Source of the DNA: an uncultured Actinomyces sp.
GTDB lineage: Bacteria; Actinomycetota; Actinomycetes; Actinomycetales; Actinomycetaceae
NCBI GenBank assembly: GCA_938028585.1
Contig: CALIZH010000080.1
Location: forward strand, 1-13,867
Length of the DNA: 13,867 bases
Reading direction: 5' to 3'
The stretch's first letter is position 1, and each line of letters opens with the position of its first letter. The notes below the pieces were generated by a model. That model made no database searches. It was not told the DNA's origin and was given only the letters and a program-made list of their open reading frames with translations. The position numbers and the translations under genes are program-made. Shown here piece by piece: positions 1 to 7,575 of the stretch.

Positions 1-451
1 CAACCGCCTGGTAGGCGCGCGGTGAGCCGACTTTTCGCGCGATATCCGCGTAGGTGACGCATTCTCCGTAGGGGATATCGAGAAGCGCATTCCACACGCA
101 CAGCTGAAAATCTGTTCCAAAGGTCGCCAAGGGAATCGTAGAAGGATCGGGGTTCATGCCCGCGAGAAAAGCCTGCGTCCACTGATAGGCCTGTTCTAAA
201 ACGGCTGTGTTTGTATCACCGACTGCGCTTCCGTTTGAGGTCCACGTGCGCATATCTCCTGCAGAGGAAAGACGAACGGAGGAGGAGGCCTCGGCCTCGG
301 AAATCCCAAAAGGATAACCAAAGAAGCGCTGCCCACTCATCCATAGTGCACTCAGGGCCCCATTGGAAGCGGCGCAGGTAATGGTTCCAAGCTCACTGGC
401 GAAGGAACACAGCGTCAGCGTGGAGTTCTTCGGAATACGCAAGATACGCAT
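1..451 (-). CDS. ogt: Methylated-DNA–protein-cysteine methyltransferase, Ogt type (3' end outside window)
   Basis: Suicide DNA repair enzyme that moves an alkyl group from O6-alkylguanine to its own cysteine; cytoplasmic. The 150 visible residues contain the start of the C-terminal DNA-binding domain: GTDFQ (about 112-116), VWNALLDIPYGE (119-130), VTYADIA (132-138) and the helix ending AYQAV (146-150). In this family the active-site PCHR follows some 20 residues later, so it lies beyond the left edge. Residues 1-105 fit the poorly conserved N-terminal domain (LWMSGQRFFGYPF). The start is the ATG at 451-449. There is no Shine-Dalgarno sequence, but CAGTCT lies exactly six bases upstream on the minus strand (plus-strand 458-463), so a leaderless transcript is possible. 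It is divergent from the antiporter gene. Family assignment is secure; Ogt versus an Ada C-terminal homologue cannot be settled from the part seen. Confidence 0.9.
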   Translation of the reverse strand, partial: MRILRIPKNSTLTLCSFASELGTITCAASNGALSALWMSGQRFFGYPFGISEAEASSSVRLSSAGDMRTWTSNGSAVGDTNTAVLEQAYQWTQAFLAGMNPDPSTIPLATFGTDFQLCVWNALLDIPYGECVTYADIARKVGSPRAYQAV

Positions 452-475
452 AGGTTCAGACTGTCATAGTGATGA

Positions 476-492
476 CGAATGTGCACACTTCG
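476..492. promoter_or_regulatory. Near-palindrome in the ogt/antiporter divergent region, possible operator
   Basis: CGAA (476-479) and TTCG (489-492) flank the perfect palindrome TGTGCACA (480-487), giving a 17-bp near-dyad that abuts the antiporter -35 element. A second inverted repeat, GTCAT-AGTG-ATGAC, lies at 463-476 next to the proposed ogt -10. Both are compatible with regulator binding, but no regulator family was recognised. Confidence 0.25.
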
Positions 493-525
493 GACATGTG
501 AACGCCTCACCCGTAAACTATATGT
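491..525 (+). promoter_or_regulatory. Candidate leaderless promoter of the antiporter gene
   Basis: CGGACA at 491-496 (4 of 6 matches to TTGACA), a 17-base spacer, then TAAACT at 514-519, which fits the actinobacterial TANNNT -10 pattern. Six bases later comes the ATG at 526, so the transcript would begin at or next to the start codon. No ribosome binding site is visible, which agrees with leaderless translation. This is inferred from sequence pattern only. Confidence 0.5.
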
Positions 526-2394
526 ATGGAACCGTTGATGATCGCGCTGCTGGGGATGCTCATTATTGTGGCCTCGCAGTTTATTGCCCCCAAAGTTGGC
601 GTCGCATCACCACTGATCCTGCTCGGCGTTGGACTTGCAATCGGTTTCCTCCCGCAGGTTGGAGCCATCGAAATCGCGCCGCACATCATCTTAGAGATCG
701 TGCTTCCTCCACTGCTCTTCTCTGCGGCTGTGCGTATGCCAACGATGGATTTCCGGCGAGAAATGCAAGCCGTGGCAATGCTTGCTATTCCGCTGGTGTT
801 GATCTCCTCATTTGCCATTGGCTTTCTCATCAACTGGATGGTTCCGCAGATTTCACTGGCGTGGGGTGTGGCGCTGGGAGCTGTTTTATCTCCCACCGAC
901 GCGGTCGCCATCACCATCGCCAAGCGCAGTGGCGTCTCGCACCGCATCATTACAGTGCTTGAGGGCGAAGGCCTCTTCAACGACGCCACTTCACTGATGC
1001 TTCTCGCTGCGGCGATGAACGCGGGTCTTGCCTCCGACAACGATGCTCTCAATCCCGCACTGCTCACGGGGCGCGTCCTCGTAGCCCTCGGTATCGCCAT
1101 TGTTGTCGGTTTAGTCGTCGGTGAGGTTGGGGTTCGGATCCGTTCGATCATTAAAGATCCGTCAACAGATACGGTCTTTTCCTTCGCAATGCCTTTCATT
1201 GCTTCGATCCCTGCCGAGCACGTCGGCGGCTCTGGATTGGTTGCCGCGGTCGTTGCCGGTCTTGTTGTTTCCGGCCGTCGCGCAGGCATGATTTCCGCGC
1301 AAAATAGGCGTTTTTCGCAGCAAAATTGGTCAACCATGACTCTCATGCTCGAGAGTGGGATTTTCCTTGCAATGGGGTTGCAGGCATTTGGCATCATTGA
1401 AGACGCCGATGGAGACGGCGGCGGATTGGTACGAGCCGCCGTGATTGCCGTCATTGCAGGCAGTCTCATTATGCTGATCCGTGCACTCTTCATCGCACTC
1501 ATGCTCACTTGGCTCGACCACCGCAGCAAGCACCGTAAGAGGCGCTACGAGGCCGAGGCTGGGCGCCTCGAAGCCTTCGAGCAGCGAATGGCGCAGGCCT
1601 GCACCGTGGACAGCGAGGTTCTGGCAAGCCGAAACCTCAGTGAAGAACAGTGGCTTCGGACCATGAACCTGTGGCGCAGCCGTCTACGAATACGTCAGCG
1701 CCAACATGCTGTTCGTCGCTCCGATATCGACTACTTTGAAAAAGAGCCGCTTGGGCCGCGTGAAGCCAGCGTTATTATCTGGTCCGGAATGCGCGGAGCC
1801 ATCACTCTTGCTGCGGCACAAACGATTTCCTCCGCAGCGCCCATGCGCTCGTTCCTTTTGACGATCGCTCTCTTCATCGCATCTGGTGCGCTTGTTATTC
1901 AAGGGCTTTCACTGCCGTGGCTGATCCGCTTGATCAAGCCCAAGATGGCCTCTGCCGATATCAGTGAAGAAGAACGCGAAGAACTTCGACAGGTCATGAG
2001 TTCCGCACTCGTGGATACGGCTCTGGCCCAGGCAATCAAGGAAGTTGACGCTCAGACACTTTTGTCTGCTGGAGTCTCGCGAACTCTGTCCCGTCTGGGC
2101 AATGTTGTCGACCTGCAATCTTCTCCTTCTTCGGGGGCTGTGAGCGAGCCTCTCCCTGACACCGACGGGGAAAACGAGGCCACTCCCGTGGAAATGAGCG
2201 AAGAGGAAGTTGAGCGTTCCTTCACTCGCGATCAGATTCGCGAGCTGGCACTTGAAGCGATTCACGCTCAGCGTGATGCTCTTCTTCAGGCTCGTGATGA
2301 GGGGATCTTCTCTTCAGCAGCCCTAGAAGGAGCTCTCGCCCGCCTCGATAATGAAGAGATCCTTTTGGTTTCGGGGCAATCGAATTCCCACTGA
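526..2394 (+). CDS. CPA1-family monovalent cation/proton antiporter (Na+/H+ exchanger)
   Basis: Integral membrane antiporter, probably expelling Na+ (or K+/Li+) in exchange for protons to control pH and sodium. The 622-residue protein begins with hydrophobic segments (about 1-20, 28-45, 53-68, 82-105, 111-130) and carries CPA1 hallmarks: GAVLSPTDAVA with S122-P-T-D125, and EGEGLFNDATS with the paired N152-D153 of the ion site. A later GMRGAITLA (R423) is the conserved arginine region in the last membrane helices. Two features are unusual. A highly charged cytoplasmic stretch at about 330-410 interrupts the membrane domain, and a hydrophilic, acidic tail runs from about 475 to 622 (rich in SEEE/EEL). 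Such tails often regulate exchangers. The start at ATG 526 follows a probable leaderless promoter; an out-of-frame ATG lies at 522. Ion selectivity cannot be told from sequence. Confidence 0.93.
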   Translation: MEPLMIALLGMLIIVASQFIAPKVGVASPLILLGVGLAIGFLPQVGAIEIAPHIILEIVLPPLLFSAAVRMPTMDFRREMQAVAMLAIPLVLISSFAIGFLINWMVPQISLAWGVALGAVLSPTDAVAITIAKRSGVSHRIITVLEGEGLFNDATSLMLLAAAMNAGLASDNDALNPALLTGRVLVALGIAIVVGLVVGEVGVRIRSIIKDPSTDTVFSFAMPFIASIPAEHVGGSGLVAAVVAGLVVSGRRAGMISAQNRRFSQQNWSTMTLMLESGIFLAMGLQAFGIIEDADGDGGGLVRAAVIAVIAGSLIMLIRALFIALMLTWLDHRSKHRKRRYEAEAGRLEAFEQRMAQACTVDSEVLASRNLSEEQWLRTMNLWRSRLRIRQRQHAVRRSDIDYFEKEPLGPREASVIIWSGMRGAITLAAAQTISSAAPMRSFLLTIALFIASGALVIQGLSLPWLIRLIKPKMASADISEEEREELRQVMSSALVDTALAQAIKEVDAQTLLSAGVSRTLSRLGNVVDLQSSPSSGAVSEPLPDTDGENEATPVEMSEEEVERSFTRDQIRELALEAIHAQRDALLQARDEGIFSSAALEGALARLDNEEILLVSGQSNSH

Positions 2395-2454
2395 TCCGGG
2401 GTTTCTAGCCGTCAACCAGGGGAATCCCCGATGTCGCTCCCGCAGCCATTTTGT

Positions 2455-2490
2455 TAGCCTTAAAAAGGTCAGCAAATAACGGTCGAAGGA
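2455..2490 (+). promoter_or_regulatory. Probable promoter element and ribosome binding site of the ABC transporter gene
   Basis: The 102-bp gap after the antiporter contains TAGCCT at 2455-2460 (TANNNT pattern) with no convincing -35. A good Shine-Dalgarno GAAGGA lies at 2485-2490, six bases before the GTG at 2497, and this fixes the start of the ABC gene. The ribosome binding site is well supported; the promoter is weak. Confidence 0.4.
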
Positions 2491-2496
2491 ATCCCA

Positions 2497-5400
2497 GTGC
2501 TTGAGCTGCGAAATATCGTCAAGATCTACGAAACCGCAAACCTGCGCCAGGTTGCGCTCAATGACGTTTCGGTTGCTTTCCGCGATAGCGAATTTGTCGC
2601 AGTTCTGGGCCAGTCAGGTTCGGGTAAAACGACGATGCTCAACGTCGTTGGCGGCCTGGACCGCTTCCAAAGTGGTGACCTGGTCATCGACGGAATCTCG
2701 ACGAAGGACTACAAGGCGCGCGATTGGGACGCCTACCGCAACAACCGCATTGGCTTCGTTTTCCAGTCCTACAACCTGATCCCGCACCAGACCATCTTGT
2801 CCAACGTTGAGTTGGCACTGACTCTCTCCGGTGTCTCTCGAGGCGAACGCCGCAAGCGGGCGATGGAAGCCTTGGAACGCGTCGGGCTTGCCGAGCACGT
2901 CGGGAAGAAGCCCTCACAGCTTTCTGGCGGCCAGATGCAGCGCGTCGCTATTGCTCGAGCGCTCATCAATGACCCTGAAATCCTCTTGGCTGATGAACCG
3001 ACCGGTGCTCTGGATTCAAAGACCAGTGTCCAGGTCATGGACCTCCTGCGAGACGTTGCCCAAGACCGTCTGGTCATCATGGTGACCCACAACCCGGAGC
3101 TTGCGCACCAATACGCGACCCGCATTGTCGAGCTCGCGGATGGTGAAGTGATCGCCGATTCGCGTCCTTTCGTCCCGGGTACCGAAGAAATTCGCGAGGC
3201 CAAGCCGGTACGCCGCACCTCGATGGGATTCCTGACCGCGCTTTCCCTATCCTTCAATAACTTGATGACGAAGAAGGGCCGTACCCTGATGACCTCTTTC
3301 GCGGGGTCTATTGGAATCATCGGTATTGCCGCCATTTTGGCTCTGGCCAACGGAACGAATGCCTACATCGCCCAGACAGAAGAAGAAACCCTGGGCGCAT
3401 ACCCGCTGACCATTCAAAAGAGCGGGATGGACATGTCCAGTGCCCTGTCTGCGCAAGTCGAAGCTGCTAGCAGTGAGAAGCCAAGCGACGGTAAAGTCGG
3501 GGTCTCCAAGCTGAGGACTCTTGCAGACAATATTCGCGATGCGAAGACGAATGACTTGGCCTCGTTGAAGGCGTTCCTCGATGGAAACGGCGGAAAGGTT
3601 AACTCCTACGTCAATGCCATCGAATACGACTACGATGTGACTCCGCAGATTTTCCAGGCAGATACCTCAAAGGACAATATTCAGGTCAGCCCTGACCAAG
3701 CGATGAGTCGAATGGAAACGGGCTTCCGTGGAAGTCCTATGTCCTCGATGATGGCCACCAACGCCTTCTATCAAATGCCGCAGGAGTCCTCGCTTTACAC
3801 CTCCTCCTACGATGTTCTTGCCGGCCACTGGCCAACATCTGCGTCTGAAGTCGTTCTTGTCATTGATGAAGACGGCAATATGTCGAACCTGATGGAGTAT
3901 GTCCTGGGTCTGAAAGACCACAAGGAATTCGACGAACTGATGCGTCAGTACTACTCGGGGACCATCGGCGAGAAGAACTCTGCCACCCCGAGTCCTTCAC
4001 CTTCGGCGAGCGACGCCCCCGCGGCCTCGTACGATTACGACAAGATTTTGGGGATTAAGTACAAGCGCATCAACGCGGCGGCAAAGTACACGTGGGATGA
4101 GAACTACAAGGTCTGGTCGGATCACTCTTCCGATAAAGAATTCATGAAGAAACTGATCGACCAGGGCCAAGAGCTGCGCATTAGCGCGATTGTGAAGCCG
4201 AATTCCTCGCATGGGGGAGCACTGCGCCAGGGCATCGCTTATACCCCTGAGTTGACCCACCAGATTATTCGCGAGGCCGAGGACAGTCAGATCGTCAAGG
4301 ATCAGCGGGCAAACCCGAAGACCGACGTGTTCACGGGTAAGACTTTCCAAGAGCTGGCAGATTCCTCGAAAGATCGTTCCAGCGGTTTTGATATGTCCAG
4401 CTTGTTCACTGTTGACCAAAACAAGCTTTCCGCAGCCTTCTCTATCGACCCCTCGGCCATGCAAATGGACCTCTCCGCTCTAGATTTCAGCGGAATGGAT
4501 CTGTCCAGCCTTGACTTCTCGAACCTTGATTTGTCAGGGATGGATTTGTCGAATATCGATCTTTCGAAGCTCGTTCCCGCTGATGGTTCGGCCGTGCAGA
4601 TCGATCCCTCCAAGCTCAACTTGGGCGAACTGAGCAAGAGCGTTCCGCAGCTGCAAAACGTTGACTTCCCAGCGATTATCCGTAAGACGCTGGCGGATGG
4701 CGCCGTGAAGGATACCGCTGGAACATACTTAAGTTCGCAGGCAAGTCAGATCCTTCAGGGCTTCCAGGACTACGCGCAAAACCAGATTGCCGCGGGTGGT
4801 TCCACGGACTTTGCCACGCTGGTTTCTGACTACTTCTCTCAGCCCTCGGTGATCCAACAGATCAATGCTGCCGTTTCTTCCGACCAGGTTGTTGATCGTC
4901 AGAAACTGATGACAAACCTGCAAGCAGCACTTGGAAATGACCCAGCGCTTGAGTCGGTTGCTTCTCAGGTGTCGACAGAACTTGCGAACCAGATCTCGAC
5001 GCAGATCGCCGCCCAGCTTGGTGGCAATCTGATGCGCGGAGTATCTGCGGCGATCGGCCAGGTTCTTCAAGAGACCATGGCGACTGCCATGACCCAGATG
5101 ATGACTCAGCTTTCGGAGACAATTGGCCAGCAGATCAGTGCGACAATGAGCCAATTCGCAACGAATATGAGCAGTGCCTTCCACTTCGATCCCGAGGCCA
5201 TGGCGTCGGCCTTCTCGTCGAATCTTGATGAGAAGTCCCTTGCCGCGTTGATGGCGACGATGTTCTCAACGAACGTCCCCACACTTGAGACTAACCTGCG
5301 CGATCTGGGATGGGCCGACCTAAAGTCACCCAGCAGCATCTCGATCTATCCGAAGTCCTTCAAGGACAAGGATTCCGTCAAGGCTGTCCTTGACAAGTAC

Positions 5401-5901
5401 AACGCAGACAAGGAAAGTGCGGGTAAGACCGACCAGGTCATTACCTACACCGATGTCATGGGCGTACTCATGAGTTCGGTGACGAAGATCGTCAACGTGG
5501 TCTCGTGGCTACTCATTGCATTCGTATCGATCTCGCTGGTTGTTTCCTCGATCATGATCGCGATCATTACCTACATTTCGGTTCTTGAACGCAAGAAAGA
5601 AATCGGCATTCTTCGCTCGATCGGCGCTTCAAAGGGCAATGTTTCTGCGGTTTTCAACGCGGAAACATTCATCGAAGGACTGATCGCAGGCATCATCGGT
5701 GTTGGTGTGACCTACGGTATCTGCGGCTTGGTCAATGCAATTGCCGAGCAGGGTTTCCAGGTGAAGAACATTGCCCAGCTTTCCCCGCTGACAGCCCTGG
5801 TATTGGTGGCGATTTCGGTTGGCTTGACCGTGATTGCTGGTTTGATTCCGGCTTCGCGAGCTTCTCGCCAAGATCCCGTTGAGGCGCTTCGTTCAGAGTA
5901 G
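2497..5901 (+). CDS. MacB/FtsX-type ABC transporter, ATPase and permease in one chain, with giant extracellular domain
   Basis: Single polypeptide of 1134 residues. The N-terminal ATPase of the LolD/MacB type has Walker A GQSGSGKT (38-45), Q-loop Q90, signature LSGGQ (142-146), Walker B ILLADE (162-167), D-loop ALDS (171-174) and switch H198. A membrane helix at about 266-288 follows, then some 700 extracellular residues. The FtsX core closes the protein: helices near 1000-1025, 1060-1083 and 1096-1119, with RKKEIGILRSIGAS (1032-1045) and the ending PASRASRQDPVEALRSE. A classical MacB is about 650 residues, so the outer domain is greatly enlarged. It contains a Ser/Pro-rich linker (about 495-512), seven pentapeptide repeats (657-691), and long Gln/Met/Ala-rich probable helices (about 800-900). 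The only cysteine in the protein is C1076, in the membrane part. MacB/LolCDE relatives work as mechanotransmission pumps or lipoprotein extractors, or give peptide resistance; the substrate here is unknown. GTG start with GAAGGA six bases upstream; it stands alone with its own upstream signals. Confidence 0.93.
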   Translation: MLELRNIVKIYETANLRQVALNDVSVAFRDSEFVAVLGQSGSGKTTMLNVVGGLDRFQSGDLVIDGISTKDYKARDWDAYRNNRIGFVFQSYNLIPHQTILSNVELALTLSGVSRGERRKRAMEALERVGLAEHVGKKPSQLSGGQMQRVAIARALINDPEILLADEPTGALDSKTSVQVMDLLRDVAQDRLVIMVTHNPELAHQYATRIVELADGEVIADSRPFVPGTEEIREAKPVRRTSMGFLTALSLSFNNLMTKKGRTLMTSFAGSIGIIGIAAILALANGTNAYIAQTEEETLGAYPLTIQKSGMDMSSALSAQVEAASSEKPSDGKVGVSKLRTLADNIRDAKTNDLASLKAFLDGNGGKVNSYVNAIEYDYDVTPQIFQADTSKDNIQVSPDQAMSRMETGFRGSPMSSMMATNAFYQMPQESSLYTSSYDVLAGHWPTSASEVVLVIDEDGNMSNLMEYVLGLKDHKEFDELMRQYYSGTIGEKNSATPSPSPSASDAPAASYDYDKILGIKYKRINAAAKYTWDENYKVWSDHSSDKEFMKKLIDQGQELRISAIVKPNSSHGGALRQGIAYTPELTHQIIREAEDSQIVKDQRANPKTDVFTGKTFQELADSSKDRSSGFDMSSLFTVDQNKLSAAFSIDPSAMQMDLSALDFSGMDLSSLDFSNLDLSGMDLSNIDLSKLVPADGSAVQIDPSKLNLGELSKSVPQLQNVDFPAIIRKTLADGAVKDTAGTYLSSQASQILQGFQDYAQNQIAAGGSTDFATLVSDYFSQPSVIQQINAAVSSDQVVDRQKLMTNLQAALGNDPALESVASQVSTELANQISTQIAAQLGGNLMRGVSAAIGQVLQETMATAMTQMMTQLSETIGQQISATMSQFATNMSSAFHFDPEAMASAFSSNLDEKSLAALMATMFSTNVPTLETNLRDLGWADLKSPSSISIYPKSFKDKDSVKAVLDKYNADKESAGKTDQVITYTDVMGVLMSSVTKIVNVVSWLLIAFVSISLVVSSIMIAIITYISVLERKKEIGILRSIGASKGNVSAVFNAETFIEGLIAGIIGVGVTYGICGLVNAIAEQGFQVKNIAQLSPLTALVLVAISVGLTVIAGLIPASRASRQDPVEALRSE
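4465..4569 (+). repeat. Seven tandem pentapeptide-type repeats inside the ABC transporter
   Basis: A 15-base periodicity encodes MDLSA, LDFSG, MDLSS, LDFSN, LDLSG, MDLSN, IDLSK (residues 657-691). Each unit has a hydrophobic residue, then Asp, Leu/Phe, Ser and a variable position. This resembles the pentapeptide-repeat pattern A(D/N)LXX, which forms a right-handed square beta-helix. The codons differ between units, so this is an old protein repeat and not a recent DNA duplication. A related FDMSS occurs earlier at 631-635. Whether seven units fold as a true beta-helix coil is uncertain. Confidence 0.7.
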
Positions 5902-5909
5902 CTGCGACG

Positions 5910-5942
5910 TCGACGGGCGTAAGCCTGCGTTACCCTGAAGGT
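5910..5942 (+). promoter_or_regulatory. Candidate leaderless promoter upstream of the short ORF, DJ-1 gene and tatD
   Basis: TACCCT at 5931-5936 matches TANNNT and is followed by exactly six bases (GAAGGT) and then ATG at 5943. A partial -35, TCGACG (5910-5915), sits 15 bases upstream, which is shorter than usual. Because this element lies just after the ABC gene's stop (5899-5901), the DJ-1/tatD unit probably has its own transcription start at the ATG. Confidence 0.45.
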
Positions 5943-5981
5943 ATGCAGCGTTTCTGGAAGATGATCCAGATGCGTACCTGA
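5943..5981 (+). CDS. Putative 12-residue leaderless leader peptide
   Basis: ATG to TGA reading MQRFWKMIQMRT. The ATG sits at the expected transcription start of the TACCCT -10 element, as in actinobacterial leaderless genes. The TGA stop (5979-5981) shares its A with the AGGAGG ribosome binding site (5981-5986) of the DJ-1 gene, whose ATG is at 5991. A ribosome finishing this peptide would therefore land on the next gene's binding site, which suggests coupling or translational control. The peptide is basic, with Trp, Phe and three Met; it shows no Cys, His or branched-chain run that would suggest amino-acid attenuation. It may have no function beyond being translated, or may not be translated at all. 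Support comes from architecture only. Confidence 0.4.
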   Translation: MQRFWKMIQMRT

Positions 5982-5990
5982 GGAGGAAAA

Positions 5991-6575
5991 ATGCCAACGC
6001 CCAATACCCTGACAACGACGGATAGTGTCGCTGTCCTGCTTGCGACCGGATTTGAGGAAGTCGAAGCCCTTGCGGTCGTCGACGCCCTGTATCGAGCGGG
6101 GATCCGCGCGGATCTCATTTCGATTGAAAATGAGCGCCACGTTGTCAGCTCGCATGGGGTCAAGCTCGTTTCCGACCTCATGCTTGCAGATGTGGATTTA
6201 GCGTCCTACACCGTTGTCTTCCTACCGGGTGGTATGCCTGGAACGCTTGGGCTGAAGGCAAATGAGCGCGTGCGCGAGGAATTGACGCGTCGCGCCTCGA
6301 GCGGAGAAAAGACTGCTGCGATCTGTGCAGCTCCCTCGATTCTGGCTGAACTTGGAGTTCTTCAGGGTAAGCACGCGACTGCAAATCCTGGCTTCATGGA
6401 TGCCCTGAGCGCGGGAGGTGCGCAGGCTCAGTCTGAGTGCGTCGTCGTTGACGGGAACATTGTGACCAGTAGGGGAGCGGGTACTGCTTTAGAACTCGGT
6501 TTTGAGCTGGTCCGCCAGCTTCTGGGGGACGAGGCCGCACAACAGGTGCGAGAGTCCGTCGTGTGGGAGCACTGA
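5991..6575 (+). CDS. DJ-1/PfpI superfamily protein (YajL/ThiJ-like)
   Basis: Cytoplasmic protein of 194 residues with the flavodoxin-like DJ-1 fold. The family-specific signs are FEEVEALAVVDALYRAG (21-37), where E25 corresponds to human DJ-1 Glu18; VVFLPGGMPG (75-84); the nucleophile elbow AICAAPSIL (110-118) with C112 equivalent to DJ-1 Cys106; and TSRGAGTALELGFELV (159-174). The family includes glyoxalase III-type enzymes, chaperones and redox sensors with an oxidisable cysteine. The DJ-1/YajL branch fits best, but the precise reaction is not settled. The start is ATG 5991 after AGGAGG at 5981-5986. Its stop TGA (6573-6575) overlaps the AGGAGG of tatD, so the two are almost surely co-transcribed and translationally linked. 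The gene may give stress protection against carbonyls or oxidants. Confidence 0.92.
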   Translation: MPTPNTLTTTDSVAVLLATGFEEVEALAVVDALYRAGIRADLISIENERHVVSSHGVKLVSDLMLADVDLASYTVVFLPGGMPGTLGLKANERVREELTRRASSGEKTAAICAAPSILAELGVLQGKHATANPGFMDALSAGGAQAQSECVVVDGNIVTSRGAGTALELGFELVRQLLGDEAAQQVRESVVWEH

Positions 6576-6584
6576 GGAGGCGCG

Positions 6585-7496
6585 ATGGGTAAGCGTAAGC
6601 CTCGTCCCTGGCCGGATCCTCCCAATCCCTTAGCGCTGCCAGTTATTGATAACCACACGCATCTTCCCGTCCACGAAGGTGAAATCCCGCGCGCGGACGG
6701 GGTGAAGATGCCCCTTGAAGAACAACTGGAGCGTGCACGCCAAGTAGGCGTGACACGAATGATCTCCAGTGCCTGTGAACTGCCAACTTTTGATCCGATG
6801 CTCGAGCTTGCCCGTGCGCATGAGGGAGTTCGCGTAGCACTTGCGATCCACCCGAACGAGGCCGCCTTGCATGCCGGCTGTGCCGATCCTTCCCCCGATG
6901 GTTTGATTCCGCAGGTGCGTGAGCACCATATTCCCCTTGACGAGGCCTTGTCCGCGGTAGAGGAACGCTTGAGTGACCCGCTGGTGGTTGCCGTGGGGGA
7001 GAGCGGCTTGGATTACTTCCGCACCGCTGATCCCGGTCGCGAGGCCCAGAAAGAGTCCTTCCGCGCGCACATCGAAATGGCTGATCGCCACGATTTGCCG
7101 CTGCAGATTCATGATCGTGATGCTCATGAGGACTCCATTGCCCTTCTGCGTGAGTGTGCGCTTCCAGATCAGCGCATTGTTTTCCATTGTTTCTCTGGCG
7201 ATGCGCAGATGGCCGAGGTCTTGGCTCAGAATGGATGGTATGCGTCTTTCGCAGGGCCAATCAGCTATCCAGCGAATGAAGAGCTCCGCCGCGCCTTTGC
7301 GGTCCTTCCGCCCGAACTGGTGTTGGTCGAAACGGATGCTCCGTATTTGACCCCTGTTCCGTGGAGGGGCTGCCCCAATGCTTCTTACGTCATGGCATAT
7401 TCGGTGCGCTTTATGGCTGAGCTCTGGGGTATTTCAGAGCAGCTAGCGTGTGAGCGCGTGACGGAGAATACCGAGCGAGTCTACGGAAGCTGGTAA
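6585..7496 (+). CDS. tatD: TatD family metal-dependent hydrolase (DNase)
   Basis: Metal-dependent amidohydrolase-fold enzyme of 303 residues; characterised members are 3'-5' exonucleases or DNases acting in DNA repair and breakdown. Visible metal ligands: H24 and H26 in DNHTHL, E139 in GESGLDY, H176 in QIHDRDA, H201 in FHCFSG and D251 in ETDAPYL. The order and spacing are typical of the family. An N-terminal Lys/Arg/Pro-rich extension of about 18 residues precedes the barrel. The stretch PNEAALHAG (90-98), where many TatD proteins have PHEA, carries Asn in place of His. Start ATG 6585 follows AGGAGG (6575-6580), which overlaps the previous stop codon. In many actinobacteria tatD precedes rpfB and rsmA; here that synteny is interrupted by two minus-strand genes. 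Confidence 0.95.
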   Translation: MGKRKPRPWPDPPNPLALPVIDNHTHLPVHEGEIPRADGVKMPLEEQLERARQVGVTRMISSACELPTFDPMLELARAHEGVRVALAIHPNEAALHAGCADPSPDGLIPQVREHHIPLDEALSAVEERLSDPLVVAVGESGLDYFRTADPGREAQKESFRAHIEMADRHDLPLQIHDRDAHEDSIALLRECALPDQRIVFHCFSGDAQMAEVLAQNGWYASFAGPISYPANEELRRAFAVLPPELVLVETDAPYLTPVPWRGCPNASYVMAYSVRFMAELWGISEQLACERVTENTERVYGSW

Positions 7497-7575
7497 GCAC
7501 TCGGCTAACGGGATAGCGCGGCGCTCGTGAACGTTCGCGTGTCGGTCATGAGCACATGAGTTGAGGCTGAAACAC

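Noticed and set aside
507..1529. 340-codon open frame on the minus strand across the antiporter gene
   Set aside because: It lies wholly opposite a gene with clear CPA1 motifs, its translation is low-complexity (Ser/Thr/Ala/Met/Arg) with no recognisable domain, and it arises from codon bias of the true gene.
2419..2429. GGGG-AAT-CCCC hairpin as terminator of the antiporter gene
   Set aside because: The stem is only four pairs with a three-base loop, it competes with a CCGGGG/CCCCG pairing, and no T-run follows. Too weak to annotate as a terminator.
2769..3350. 193-codon minus-strand open frame opposite the ATPase domain
   Set aside because: It covers the antisense of Walker/signature coding sequence, has no start signal and no domain; a shadow frame.
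5915..5935. Imperfect inverted repeat (GTAA/TTAC with flanking GG/CC) after the ABC gene
   Set aside because: Six pairs with a bulged C and no T-run. It overlaps the proposed -10 and is likely chance; not convincing as a terminator or operator.
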